64,000 nt of DNA from Antilocapra americana (taxonomy: Eukaryota > Chordata > Mammalia > Artiodactyla > Antilocapridae), in contig ML661902.1 of assembly GCA_007570785.1 (NCBI GenBank), positions 1,933,503 to 1,997,502 on the forward strand. Reading direction: 5' to 3'. Positions 12,501 through 23,722 of this stretch are shown in pieces. A program made the position numbers and the translations under genes. The notes under the pieces were generated by a model. It searched no databases. It was not told the DNA's origin and worked only from the letters and a program-made list of their open reading frames with translations. Within the stretch, counting starts at the first letter, position 1; each line of letters starts with the position of its first letter.

Positions 12501-13740
12501 AAATTATTTTGACTTGGTCACCTTGAGCTCTATTACCTGTTTCCTCCATGCAACCAGATAACTAGGCTCTTGGGTTCTTTCTCCCTATACAACACTCTGG
12601 ATCAGAGTTCCAGGCAGAAACCTCAGATGACTGTACTTGTTTCAACTACCTTGTTTGTTTCCTTTTCTCAGGAATAACCCTGCATTGCCTATTGGCCAGC
12701 ACCTATAACGGGCATTTTACATATTCTGCATTATTTTCTATTTGTTTACGGCAGGTAAGCACGCCTCATACCAGATATTCCTTGTGAATGAAAGCCAAAC
12801 TCTCATGTGCTTTTTAAATATAGAATACCAATATTTTCTACTCAAACTTTTTGCTACTTAATTCTATGTAAATAGCATTTGTAAGAAAAGTAAATTAAAG
12901 ATAAAATACCTACAGGTAGTAAGAATACAATTTTAATGTTACATTGAAAGAAATATCCAAAGTATATTTAATGAAATAAGAACAAATAAATTTAGTAATT
13001 ATCACATAACCCTCAAACCACAGTTTGACCTATTCGGAGTTAAACTGTAACTGTTAAAGGATTGCCTTTGATTAGAATATAAATGTTACCCAAATATAAT
13101 ACATTAATTAATGCACGGTTCCTCTTACCATATTCTTTGAAAAACTATGGGTAGCTGATTCTGACTCAAGAGAGAAGAGGAAATTCAAAGGATTCAGTGC
13201 TTGAGCTAGGGTGAATAAAAAGTAACAGCTGGAAAGGAAGAAATGAAACAGCCACTGTTTCCCCTAAGAAAATCTAAACTCTACCATCTTCTAAGTAAAT
13301 GTATTGTCAATGTGCTCGTGTGGTGGAAGGTTAGGTAGGAATACTAAAGAGGGGCTTAGGAGACAAGGATTCTACTGGCTCATCACAATTTCGGCGCAGC
13401 TGGCCTTATGCACACGCCTCTTAGTCACCTCTATATACCATCCTTGTGGTTCAGCACTGCGTGACATGCCTCCTTGTAAAACCACAGGTGTAATGTAATC
13501 AAAGATTTGGTATTCAAGTAAGGCTTGAATGCCTCATATCCTAATTATTACAGGTCTTTCCAAGGGTAACTCAGGAAACATCTGGAAAAATCAGAATAAG
13601 TAGAAAAATACCAATATATGCCACATATTAAAACCATTATTTTAAAAGACTAAATTTAAAAGATGAAGCTAGAGTTGTTAATATTTTTGAAGGTGGTTTG
13701 TCCAATATATGAATGCCTGAGGTGAGGAGACCCACCCTCC
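12501..13740. other. Intronic sequence, no gene seen
   Basis: No repeat family or exon recognised. A+T-rich with no long open frame of known content. Confidence 0.4.
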
Positions 13741-13925
13741 CACTTCCCTTCATTCCTGGGTCGCAGACATGGCTGGCTTTTCTCCCTTCACTAACGAGAC
13801 CTTCAGAAACAAGTTGCAGGGCCTTGTGAGACAGGGCACAGGGCTGAACATGGAGATCTAGTCTCTTGGGACAGTTGTCATGGCAGCAGGAGCTAAGGGT
13901 TTGATTGTTGGTTTTTTTTTTTAGA
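13741..13925 (+). pseudogene. Possible fragment of a processed pseudogene, unidentified
   Basis: A C+G-richer block begins near 13725. An ATG in good context at 13769 opens 31 codons (start MAGFSPFTNETF) to a TAG. Beyond the stop the same frame reads SLGTVVMAAGAKGLIVG, which looks like a short membrane segment. A T-rich run follows at 13911-13922. I do not recognise a parent gene; it could be a chance frame. Confidence 0.2.
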
Positions 13926-15228
13926 TTGTACCTTCTTTTTTATTGGCCAGAATAAAACAGACACATATTTGTCTGTTCCTATTATGAGAAAACCTTTTCT
14001 TTTATGTAATGTAACGTTCTGCTAGAATAGAAACTATATACAATGAGACTTTCAAAAATTATGTTTAAAAATGATGTCTGCGAGGTGAAAAGTGTAATGG
14101 AACAATGCCTGACAACTGAGAAGAGAACATATTGGGGAAAACACTCAGGGAACAACATTCCCTAATTTGGTCATAATCATCTGTTTTTATGTGAAGGTGT
14201 ATGAGCTTTGAAATCTGAAAACCCTCATTAAACTAAACAGGCTTTCAGAAAGGCTCAGAGGCTTGTAAACTCAGCTGGAGCTTATTACAAGATCAGTTCT
14301 GTGTTTCTCAGGGGCTTTGTGGTTGTGAGCACAAACATCTGAGATAAGTGATTTCAAGCTCTCTCCAAGTTTGACTCTAACAACACTGGCCACTGTGAAA
14401 ATATGGCCGACAATCCCGGCATTGGTTGTAAGCTCTTTAATTCTACCCTATGCTGGAAACCTCTGTGCTGCTGTGTGTATCATTTGGCATTTTTTGACCA
14501 CAGAGCACAATTTACTGTTACATTTCACTATAAATTCAAGGCTGGCCAGACAATGTGCTCCAGAGTAGAATAAATACATGTTTTAATGAGTAGCTGAAAT
14601 GTGACCTGGCCAACGGGAACTCTAAGGAACAAAGGGTGCTTTTCCATAGTTGAGGCCAATCACAAAGGGCGAGGAACAAGCAATACCAGAAACAAATTAA
14701 TCCATGACTCAGTCAAGCAGGGAAAAAAAAAAAAAAATGGAGAGAAAGAGAGAGAAATGGCCTGATTAGGAAATGAGAATACACTGCAGTTCACTTTTGC
14801 TAAAAGGTGATGAAAGTCCTGGAATTAAGTTTTCCTGCTCAGTAAGAGAACACATAGGCAGCTGAAGATGGCACTCTCCTCATCAAAGAAGATTCTCAAG
14901 TTATTTTCCAAGAACTCTCTTGTCTACAACAAGCAGTCCATGACTGGCCACCCTTAATCAACAAAGAAATTAAAAAGGTACTACCACTTCCTAGCCAAAC
15001 TCCTCCCTAAGTCTTGTTCCAAGAGTACAGGGACAAAGCGGACACACTGCAAGCAATTATTTTAATGAGAACTAGGACCTCCCTCAGAGGAGTTGCACCT
15101 GAATGATGCTGCTGTGGAACTACAAGAAGCAGAAAGGTCAGGCATTTAGAGGATTCTGAAAGCTTTAGATACTTAGGCCAACACGATCTTTCCAAGAGAT
15201 ATCTTGAGCTAGAACCAAGACATCAGCT
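13926..15228. other. Intronic sequence, no gene seen
   Basis: Unassigned. An A-run at about 14719-14734 followed by GA-rich sequence (to about 14760) is the only simple repeat. Confidence 0.4.
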
Positions 15229-15419
15229 TATGAAAGTGAAAGAGTTACCCCATGGACTATAGTCTTCCAGGCTCCTCTGTTCATGGAATTCTCCAGACAA
15301 GAGTACTGGAGTGGGTTGCCATTCCTTTCTCCAGGGGATATTTTCGACCCAGGGATCAAACCCGGGTTTTCTGCATTGCAGGCAGATTCTTTACCAACTG
15401 AGCCTCCAGGGAAGCCCCC
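15229..15419 (-). mobile_element. Bov-tA SINE, antisense
   Basis: Antisense Bov-tA: CCATGGACTATAGTCTTCCA, GGAATTCTCCAGACAAGAGT, GGATCAAACCCGGGTTTTCT (B-box region) and the head CTGAGCCTCCAGGGAAGCCC. Confidence 0.93.
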
Positions 15420-15994
15420 ACCAGTCATAAACTTGTCTTATTAACTTTGCCTAGGGAATTAAACAATCCCCCTTAAAAAAAAAAAACAGATTGACAAAAG
15501 AAGTATATAAAAGATTAAGTCAATGAAAAAAACAACAAACAGTGAATAACCACTAGGTGATTATCACATACTTAACACTACAGGTATAATGACAAAAAAT
15601 TATGAGATGGCTGAAGCCTGCTAAAGCATGACCACTAAATTTTCACTTAGAAGCACAAGTTTAAGTAAGTCAATGAAAGCAAAAAAGAAAAAGTGAATAA
15701 TCTATATTATTTGCAGGCATAGTTTTGAAATGTGTTCAGATTTGGGCACAGGCTCTTTTATTTGGTGATTTCATATCCTCAAAAGGAGGCACTTGAAAAG
15801 AATTCCACACTATGACCACATAACTATGTGACTAGTTTCTGAATGTAATCTTAGGAAACAGAAGCCAGAAAAAAAAAAATTTAGCTTTTCTTTTTTCTTC
15901 GTTCCCTCCCACCTCCACCCAATGCTTCCCTGATCCAAGGTAGGCAGAAAAGAATACTGTTCTATCAAAATAACTAAGAACTACTCTTAAATGT
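15420..15994. other. Intronic sequence, no gene seen
   Basis: Short A-runs only (near 15475-15487 and 15869-15879). No exon or RNA gene. Confidence 0.4.
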
Positions 15995-16200
15995 GGGCTT
16001 CTCAGGTGGCTTAGCAGTAAAGAATCCGTCTGCCAAGCAGGAGATGTAGGTTTGATCCCTGGGTCAAGAAGATCCCCTGGAGGAAGAAATGATAATCCAC
16101 TCCAGTATTCTTGCCTAGGAAATCCCATAGACAGAGGAACCTGGCAGGCTATGGTCAATGGGTGGCAAGAGAGTCAGATGTGCCTCAGTGACAAAAACAA
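15995..16200 (+). mobile_element. Bov-tA SINE
   Basis: Sense Bov-tA: GTGGGCTTCTCAGGTGGCTT, B-box-like GGTTTGATCCC, ATCCACTCCAGTATTCTTGC and a decayed tail GAGAGTCAGATGTGCC. Moderately diverged. Confidence 0.92.
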
Positions 16201-18492
16201 ACAAATCCTTAAAGGTAGTACTTGACTATCTCTCCTAGTGGCAACCTATTTTCCTAGAGATTCTTGGTCCAATCAATCATCTCTTAGTCTTAAAGATGTG
16301 ATTCATGTAAATAAATCTGCAATGCCTATTTTCATACAATATTTTTTTAAAGTATATGAAATATTTCAGTTTTCAAAGCAATAAAGACTAAACGATAATT
16401 ACAGTGCTGATTCTAAGAAGATTCATTATACATTTCCCAGCCATGAAAAAAGCACTACTGTCCCCTGCAGAGCCAGTGACATAGCGCTCTCCATTTGACT
16501 CTGCTATTTTTCTGGGCCGCTGGCATGCTGTCCAAAGCAGGTCACTCTGGCCAATAATCACAATCCTTGCCTAGTTTCTTCTCTCACATGAGCACCTGTT
16601 CCACAAACTTAATGCTTCCTTTGAAAAGGGATGCTATCAATGTCAGAAATCTTCCTGGTCCAAACTCAGAAACAAGTCACTTTAGTTAGTCCTCCTTTCT
16701 CCAGTCTACTGCCAAAAACTTTCTTTTCTTATTCAAGAAAGAACTTTAATTTATCCATTCTTACTCTCCTACAGGCAGATTAGAATCTGACCCATGGACT
16801 GTCTTCTGTTTAGATCTTTTTTTTTTTTTTAAAGCCTCTCTCCTTCTCATTAAAATCAAAAGCCATAGTTTAAACAATCATTTTCATTCATAATTTTAAA
16901 TCTGGACTTAGCCTTATCCTCTATATGTTGTACAGTATAAAAGAAAACAAGATACCTGAGAAAAGAAAGAATATACTTTATCAATGAAAGGTACTTGAGA
17001 TCTTCTGGAATTACAGTTTAGATTAAAGGTGAAATGGTAGACTTTGATTATGAACTTTGAAATTCAGCCATACTACAAGACACAAAAACATGCATAAAAC
17101 CGGAACTTGCAATACCTTTGGAGAATAAAGCTAGACTTTAATTCTTCTTCCCTGGGCATATAAATATACTGATGTTCTATATCAGATATTGCTCAAGAAG
17201 TCTGTCTAATAAATTATATGCTTATCTTTAAGGCAGCAGGTGTGACTCAATGGGATGCTTAATTGTTGGCAGAGACTCTTCTTCTATTTTAATTTGAATA
17301 ATATGCCATCTATTAAAAAGCAAAAGCAATAAGAAATGACTTAATACATCATTATCTCTAATGCAGCAACTTCTGCATATAGACTTCCTAGAAGTATTTT
17401 AAATCATTATTTTGTTGTATATAATTTTTAAGTTTTAGAATAAATGTTCATATCAAGCAATTATAGGTGGTAATAATTAATGAGATCCTCACCATTGTTG
17501 TGTAAAAACACATTATCCTACATTATACCCTGACAGATTACTAGTCAGTGATAGCTATTAGAAGTCTTAGTAGGTACTCTGAAATTATTCACACAACAGT
17601 AATTACATGTGTGGATGTGCAGCTTGGAAATGGAAAAAAATATATACTTCACACTCTTTGTCTCACTCTGAATAAAACTGTCATTAGAGCATACTGTGGA
17701 TTTTTTACACTGTATAATAAAGCTACATGTTTGTTTATTAATGAACTAATGACAATCGATACATATATTGGATAAAATGAAGAATGTGACAGCAACTAAA
17801 AAGGTTTAAGAATCAGAAACTTTGGAAAAGATAAACTTCCAGAGATTATTTATCTTCTCATTTAGACATAAGTAGATTGATGTCCAGAACATATTACCAA
17901 GGCGGCAATACCAGGCAATGTCAGGACAAGGATGAGTAGTCAAGCCTCTTAAAATATACTCCTTGATCTTTTCTCTCAGTTCACAGTAAGAGTCGTCAAA
18001 TGTCCAGCAAACAGTGAGTCAGAGTTGAAAACCCTGAGCACTTTTCTTGGCCAGAAAATACAAATCTAGGCCTATAGATTATAGATTTTGAACAAACCAA
18101 GGTAAAAGGCTTAATGAGCTTTATAGCAGCTAGCTATTCCCTGACAATCTCCAGTTCTCACTAGACAGACAAGTCATTCAAATAGTAGAGTGAAGCAGCC
18201 CATTGAAGACTGGCTGACAGTGGAGTGGTCCGCTTAAAGCAGTGGAAAAACTGATTGGGATCACTGAGACAATGGGCTGTCAGCCTTTCCACACCCTACC
18301 CTCAAAGGAATATTGTATTACATGGAATTGCAACTAACATTTACAGAGCAATTGATCTTTTAGATAAAGAGAAACACATACATATTACTGAATAATACAC
18401 TGGAAAAGATTTCTGTTAAATTTTGTAAAATAAAATGTACTTGGAAAATTTATACATCTGACTACTGTCTTAATTAATGATAATAAACAAAG
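16201..18492. other. Intronic sequence, no gene seen
   Basis: About 2.3 kb with no recognised repeat family, RNA gene or exon. A T-run lies near 16817-16830. An open frame at 17548-17775 is low-complexity and A+T-rich, with no domain. Confidence 0.4.
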
Positions 18493-18568
18493 GTTAACTC
18501 TATAAGTATATACAATTAGTTAACTCTACTAGTATATACAAAGGTTAACTCTATCAGTATATATTTTA
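18493..18568. repeat. Minisatellite, three units of about 25 bp
   Basis: Three imperfect units start GTTAACTCTATAAGTATATA (18493), GTTAACTCTACTAGTATATA (18519) and GTTAACTCTATCAGTATATA (18544). Confidence 0.85.
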
Positions 18569-18996
18569 GATGTAGGAAGTATACTTTTCCATTATATTAA
18601 AACAATAAACATGCATAGACCATTCACCAGGTTTAATAGCACACACTTGCAACAAAGTACTTATATAATCCTTAAAGATGATACTAACCCTCTAATAAAT
18701 AAAGGACCTCATACACAGTTTGCCAATTTATGAAACTCAATTAAAAAAAACAATCTTCAGTAAAATAACTAAGTAAACCATCTCCTTTTTAACTGTTTAC
18801 TCTCATGTTCTAAAATGTTTCAATTTTACTAAATTAATTTTATTCTAGGTAATTTTCATTAAAAAGAATAATGGTATAGATCTAAGTATGCATAATAATC
18901 AGGGATTATAACAACACTGGAGACAGGTGTGAGAGAGGACAACTGCCTGAGTTACACCCTAGATCACAAATTCAGAAAAGAAGTTTGGAGATACAA

Positions 18997-19059
18997 TATT
19001 GGGTTGGACAAAAAGATGTTATGGAAAAGACCTGAACGAACTTTCTGACCAACTCAGTA
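18997..19059. mobile_element. Small mariner-type MITE
   Basis: A short palindromic element between TA dinucleotides. The left end TTGGGTTGGACAAAAAG pairs with the right end CTTTCTGACCAACTCA, with AGATGTTATGGAAAAGACCT and GAACGAA between. This is the layout of the ruminant mariner-derived MITE whose termini read TTGGGTTGGCCAAAAAG. No transposase is present. Confidence 0.8.
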
Positions 19060-19459
19060 CTTTTCTTACCAAAGCTATCTAAATGGTACACCATAGAGGA
19101 AGGAGGAATGAGTACAGACACTGACTTTCTAAATGAAGTTGAAAAGCTTAATGCCATGAATTCAATGATCATGATGAGTGCTCACCTGGATCACCACAGC
19201 ACACAGAACACCTCTCACAACAGGCAGGTACAGACAGGGGCACACCACAAGGGCTCATGGTCCCTCAAAAAATACTGAGCAGACACATTCAGGCACTGTG
19301 TCTCTAACTAGAGGCATGATGATACATCAAACCAGAGATGGTCCCTGTTGTCATGAGATAACTCAAGAGAGGCTGTATCAGCAGAAGAGCACAGGCAGGG
19401 GAGACAGACAAGGCAGTGTTGCACTAATGAGAGTGTGACAGCACAGTAAGATCAATGTT
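19060..19459. other. Intronic sequence, no gene seen
   Basis: An open frame at 19178-19438 has no recognisable domain. It is CA- and GA-rich and most likely fortuitous. Confidence 0.4.
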
Positions 19460-19468
19460 AAAAAGAAA

Positions 19469-19624
19469 CTGGGAGGGAGGTGGGAGGGGGTTCTGGAAGG
19501 GGAACACATGTATACCCATGGCGGACTCATGTCAATGTATGGCAAAACCAACACGATAATGTAAAGAAAAGTAAATAAATAAATAAAATAAAACGATAAC
19601 TCGCACTGTTACAAAAAAAAAAAA
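19469..19624 (+). mobile_element. L1 3' tail, extremely truncated (copy 1 of 3)
   Basis: Begins in a G-rich tract (GGGAGGGAGGTGGGAGGGGG), then CACATGTATACCCATGGCGG, ATGTCAATGTATGGCAAAAC and a poly(A) end at about 19612-19629. Flanked by AAAAAGAAA at 19460-19468 and 19625-19633, with the left site preceded by TT as expected of the L1 endonuclease. Confidence 0.85.
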
Positions 19625-19633
19625 AAAAAGAAA

Positions 19634-20000
19634 GACATGGAGCACCATCCTAAGAGGGCATTATAATCAAGGACTATGACAAAGGACTAGACAGGGAATT
19701 AGGAAAGACTTCCCTGAAGAGACAGTATTTTAGCTCAGAGCCAATGCTCAAAAGCAATAACTTCAGATGGAGAGAGGCAGGAGGCTGGAGTTCCCAGCAG
19801 AGCAAGCCTTTGTGTAGAAATCTTACACATTCTTTATTATTCTTAAAAATAGTGGTTATAAGTCTCTTTGATTAAGGGTAGAAAAACTACTGCTGGCTCC
19901 CACATCAACACCTCTGCAGATCCCACTGTCACACACCCTGGGTCCAATGCCTGCAACTTTGTAGCTCTGATACCATGTAAGACCAACAAAACACTCATTT
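19634..20000. other. Intronic sequence between two L1 tails
   Basis: No exon or named repeat is recognised. Confidence 0.4.
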
Positions 20001-20013
20001 AAGAATCTCCTGG

Positions 20014-20177
20014 GGAGGAGAGAGGGGGGTTCTGGAGGGGGAGCATATGTATACCCATGGTGGATTCATGTCAATGTATGGCAAAACCAACACAATAAAG
20101 TAAAGAAAATTAAAAAAAAAAAAAAAAACAATAAAAACCAAAGCAATCAGCTTTTGGTTTGAGAATTAAAAAAAGAA
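20014..20177 (+). mobile_element. L1 3' tail with probable 3' transduction (copy 2 of 3)
   Basis: The G-rich start GGAGGAGAGAGGGGGGTTCT is followed by the L1 end ATGTCAATGTATGGCAAAAC and an A-run at 20112-20128. Then come about 40 bp of non-L1 sequence (about 20129-20164) and a second A-rich tract (20165-20179). The flanks AAGAATCTCCTGG (20001-20013) and AAGAATCCCCTGG (20178-20190) match 12 of 13 and enclose both A-tracts. Confidence 0.8.
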
Positions 20178-20384
20178 AAGAATCCCCTGGACTTAGACAT
20201 AGACCTGAGTTCAATGACTAAATTAGTATATCTTAAATTATATACACTTACTCTATGAAAAGCTCTATGACAATATGGTTTGAAATCAATTTAGAAAATG
20301 TGGCACCCACTATGCCCTTCTTGAAAATCCATCATACATATTATCATAATTAATGTTTATAAAGACACTTGTTTCCCAATCGTA

Positions 20385-20510
20385 TTTGTATATACGTGTG
20401 TACATATATGGTATATATCATATATGTGTGTATGTGATATACATGTGTATATGTATATGATACATACCATATTTGTATATACATATTTTAATATATACAC
20501 ATAGAGACAT
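20385..20510. repeat. TA/TG-rich degenerate microsatellite
   Basis: Interleaved TATA, TGTG and CATA steps (for example CATATATGTGTGTATGTGAT), ending just before a Bov-A2 SINE. Confidence 0.8.
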
Positions 20511-20514
20511 ATGC

Positions 20515-20785
20515 TGCTGCTGCTAAGTCACTTCAGTCATGTCCAACTCTGCGTGACCCCATAGACAGCAGCCCACCAGGCTCCCCGGCCCTGGGATTCT
20601 CCAGGCAAGAACACTGCAGTGGGTTGCCATTTCCTTCTCCAGTGCATGAAAGTGAAAAGTGAAAGTCTACTTGCTCAGTCGTATCTGACTCCTCGTGACC
20701 CCATGGACTGCAGCCCACCAGGCTCCTCCGTCCATGGGATTTTCCAGGCAAGAGGACTGGAGTGGGGTGCCATTGCCTTCTCTGC
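20515..20785 (-). mobile_element. Bov-A2 SINE (dimer), antisense
   Basis: Two Bov-A monomers in antisense. The first runs from GCTGCTGCTGCTAAGTCACT to CCATTTCCTTCTCCAGTGCA; the linker is GAAAGTGAAAAGTGAAAGTC; the second contains CCATGGACTGCAGCCCACCA and ends near 20780. This dimeric form is typical of pecoran ruminants. Confidence 0.92.
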
Positions 20786-20814
20786 ATACAGACATATCCT
20801 TGTTTATTGATTGA

Positions 20815-21060
20815 TTAATTGCCTCCATAGGCCACTGCAGAGATTAAATGAATTAACACATGTAATGGAGAAAGGAATGGCAACCCACTCCAGTATTCTT
20901 GCCTGAAGAATCCCAGGGAACAGAGGAGCCTGGTGGGCTGCTGTCTATGACGCTGCACAGAGTCAGACATGACTGAAGTGACTTAGCAGCAACAGCAACA
21001 CACCTAAAGTTTTTCAATAGGGCCAGACCCATGGTAAATGGTAAGTGTTTACTGTTGATA
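20815..21060 (+). mobile_element. MIR SINE split by a Bov-A SINE
   Basis: A MIR tail: GAGATTAAATGAATTAACAC ATGTAA on the left and GGGCCAGACCCATGGTAAAT GGTAAGTG on the right, separated by the Bov-A insertion at 20866-20998. Confidence 0.65.
20866..20998 (+). mobile_element. Bov-A SINE inside a MIR
   Basis: Single monomer: GGAGAAAGGAATGGCAACCC, CCAGTATTCTTGCCTGAAGA, GACTGAAGTGACTTAGCAGC and a CAACAGCAA end. Its flanks ACACATGTAA and ACACACCTAA are a decayed target duplication. Confidence 0.88.
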
Positions 21061-21735
21061 TCAGAGATGATACTTACTCACTTAGTTATAAGTAAGTAAC
21101 TAAGAAAACCAACATTTCCAAGCCACTCCAGAGGAGGGCCAATTCAGCCACATCTGTTAAGCATGCTCAGAGTTGTGCTATTTCTGCTTGGTTTCTATAG
21201 CTCCAATGCAGCACATGTGATTTCCAATCAACTCTAGCCAGATCCTGAAACTAACCTATTTTTGGTGAAAATAATTTAATTAAATGATTTTTAATCAACA
21301 CCCTTCCTTGTATTTATTTATACTCTAACATTACTGCATTAATTTCAAGCACTGTACTAGAACCAAGCAAGGGCCACAGATTTGTATGTTGGCATCAATA
21401 CTGTGGAATTCCATTGTTATGATTGTGCTAATGATCTTCTGGCTCCATGGATAAAATGCTCATTTCCTGAAAACCAAATCCCCAAGGAGCTGGTGTTTTT
21501 TTTGTTGTTGTTGTTCTTCTTCTTTGTACTAAGCAGGCATGCATCTGATTTATAGGATCAAAATGAAAACAATTTCTCTCATTACTTTGATGTCCCCCAA
21601 GATAGGCAAGAATTTTTTTCTCCTCTGGTAAAATGCTATACAGCTTCTGGAAGGAATGCTGTAACTTGGGGAAGGATCAGGAGCGGCCAAAGATAATAAA
21701 ATCACCTGCCACTCTATGCAAAGCAACCATTTAGT
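21061..21735. other. Intronic sequence with a short TTG/TTC run
   Basis: Apart from TTGTTGTTGTTGTTCTTCTT at about 21502-21525, nothing is recognised. Confidence 0.4.
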
Positions 21736-21744
21736 AAACTGGCC

Positions 21745-21878
21745 TTGACCCAGGGGGAGGGAATCAGGAGAGAGGAGGGAGGGGGGTTCTGGAGGGGGTA
21801 ACATATGTAAACCCATGGCGGATTCATGTCAATGTATGGCAAAACCAACACAGTAAAGTAAAGAAAATTAAAAAAAAA
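21745..21878 (+). mobile_element. L1 3' tail, extremely truncated (copy 3 of 3)
   Basis: G-rich start (GAGGAGGGAGGGGGGTTCTG), then ACCCATGGCGGATTCATGTC and a poly(A) end. Flanked by AAACTGGCC (21736-21744) and AAAATGGCC (21879-21887), 8 of 9 matching. Same orientation and nearly the same truncation point as copies 1 and 2. Confidence 0.82.
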
Positions 21879-21887
21879 AAAATGGCC

Positions 21888-22299
21888 AGACATCCTCAGC
21901 TGAGCTGTTTGTCAGGAAAAGGTTTTGGCCCCACCCACTAAGCCTGTATTACAAAGATACCTGCAGAGGCTCTTACAGATAGATACCTGAGATGCCTTGG
22001 ACCATGATTCAGGTTACCAAGTCATAGAGAAATGTATTATATTTCCAGCAAAACTGACTGGTCTTCTGTTGCTATCACTCATAAAGGCAAATATAGATAA
22101 TCTGCAAAGACTAAATACCAAATACAGTGAGAGAGAACAAGCACGCCTGATCCCAAGAGAGGTGGAATTAAAGGGTGAACCTTGAGAAAAAAAAAATTAT
22201 ATATGCCTGTGTTCTTTGATTTAGAGTACAATACCGATGAATATAAAGGTTAAACACTGTAAGTTAGCATTGTGTTAATTTTTATTTTTCATACATATC
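21888..22299. other. Intronic sequence, no gene seen
   Basis: Unassigned. An open frame at 21997-22185 has no recognisable domain. Confidence 0.4.
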
Positions 22300-22519
22300 A
22301 AAATGTTAGTCACTCAAATGTTGGTGTTAGTCATGTTCTATTCTTTGCGACCCCATGAAATGCAGCCTTCAAGGCTCCTCTGTCCATGGAATTCTCCAGA
22401 CAAAAACACTGGAATGGGTTGTCATTTCCTTCTCCAGGGGATCAATCCAATCCAGGGATCGAACCCAGATCTTCTGCACTGCAGGAAGTTTCTTTACTGT
22501 CTGAGCCACCTGGGAACCC
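22300..22519 (-). mobile_element. Bov-tA SINE, antisense
   Basis: Antisense copy: GTTAGTCACTCAAATGTTGG, TTTGCGACCCCATGAAATGC, CCTTCTCCAGGGGATCAATC, GGGATCGAACCCAGATCTTC and the head TCTGAGCCACCTGGGAACCC. Confidence 0.93.
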
Positions 22520-23502
22520 ATGTATATCAAAGGTTGCCTATAAATATATATGTATGCTAATATAACATAACTTGAATTTTTTAAGAAGAAAAACAGTGAT
22601 AGCTAACCTACCAATAATTACACTAATATATCGTGGCATAAGTTTTTCCAGTACAAGATTTTATTTTTATTTTATTAGGTGTCTGGAGACACAGTGGTAA
22701 ACAACAGATGAACAGTCCCCACCTTCATGAAAATCTAAGATACTCCATTTTCCCTGTCTAAAATTCATGAGTTTATCATAGTTATCATAGACAATCCTCC
22801 AAAAGCTAATTTCTTGACATTCTTCATTCTGTTCCCTTGGTATTTTATAACCTAATTTGCTTATACTAATCACAGAACAGGAAAAATGGTAGTCAGTGTG
22901 GGTAATGTTTTAAACGAGACATTTCGAGAGAAGTTTCTATTTACCTTTAAAAGAGGGCAGAAAAAAATCTTCCTGAAAGAGGAGTCTGGTTTACAGTGTG
23001 ACAGCAGAGAAATCCAGGCCATCTAAATAGCCCAGTAATTGTGAGTTGTCAAAACTCTATTGTATTCTCAAAACAACTGGAAGTTATGAGTGCAAAGAGC
23101 GATACACCATTTCATCTAGATCCAGACATTGCACTAATTCATACTCCTTTTCACTGAGAGGGGATAAATGCATATAAAAATTAAAACAACATCTGAATCG
23201 AACAGGATATTTTAAAGTTCACTATAATATGTGTGCTATACTGATTATACTAGCACTGAAAATAAAAACTGTGATTGTTGAACAGAGAACCAAGAAAATG
23301 AGAAGTAAAAGAAATTTGTTCTCACTTCAAATGCATTGAAAAGAAAATTCTTTAGCTGAGACTAGAACACGTGTAAAATCAGAATACCATGTTTTATGAA
23401 ACTCCAAACTCAACAACCAAATTTAGATTGCCCATGAAACACTCATGATGTGTTGTACTCCAAAGTCCATCCCATTTGCCTCATCCCATTTATAGATGTT
23501 CT
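22520..23502. other. Intronic sequence, no gene seen
   Basis: About 1 kb of A+T-rich unique sequence with no RNA gene or exon recognised. Confidence 0.4.
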
Positions 23503-23514
23503 CCTCACAAGAAA

Positions 23515-23710
23515 AGACCCTGAAGCTGGGAAAAATTGAAGGCAGGAGGAGAAGGGGACGACAAAGTATAGATGGTTGGATGGCATCACCAATTCAATGG
23601 ACATGGGTTTGAGCAAGCTCCAGGAGATGGTGAAGGGCAGAGAGGCCTGGCGTGGGGCAGTCCATGGGTTCGCAAAAGCCAGACACAACTGAATGACTGA
23701 ACAACAACAA
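23515..23710 (+). mobile_element. BovB 3' tail with perfect target duplication
   Basis: Sense BovB 3' end: GACCCTGAAGCTGGGAAAAA, GGATGGCATCACCAATTCAA, CCATGGGTTCGCAAAAGCCA, and the tail GAATGACTGAACAACAACAA. The 12-bp direct repeat CCTCACAAGAAA occurs at 23503-23514 and 23711-23722. Confidence 0.92.
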
Positions 23711-23722
23711 CCTCACAAGAAA

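Noticed and set aside
15229..15419. tRNA genes at the Bov-tA and CHR SINE heads
   Set aside because: The heads carry A- and B-box-like motifs but no complete cloverleaf; they are SINE promoters.
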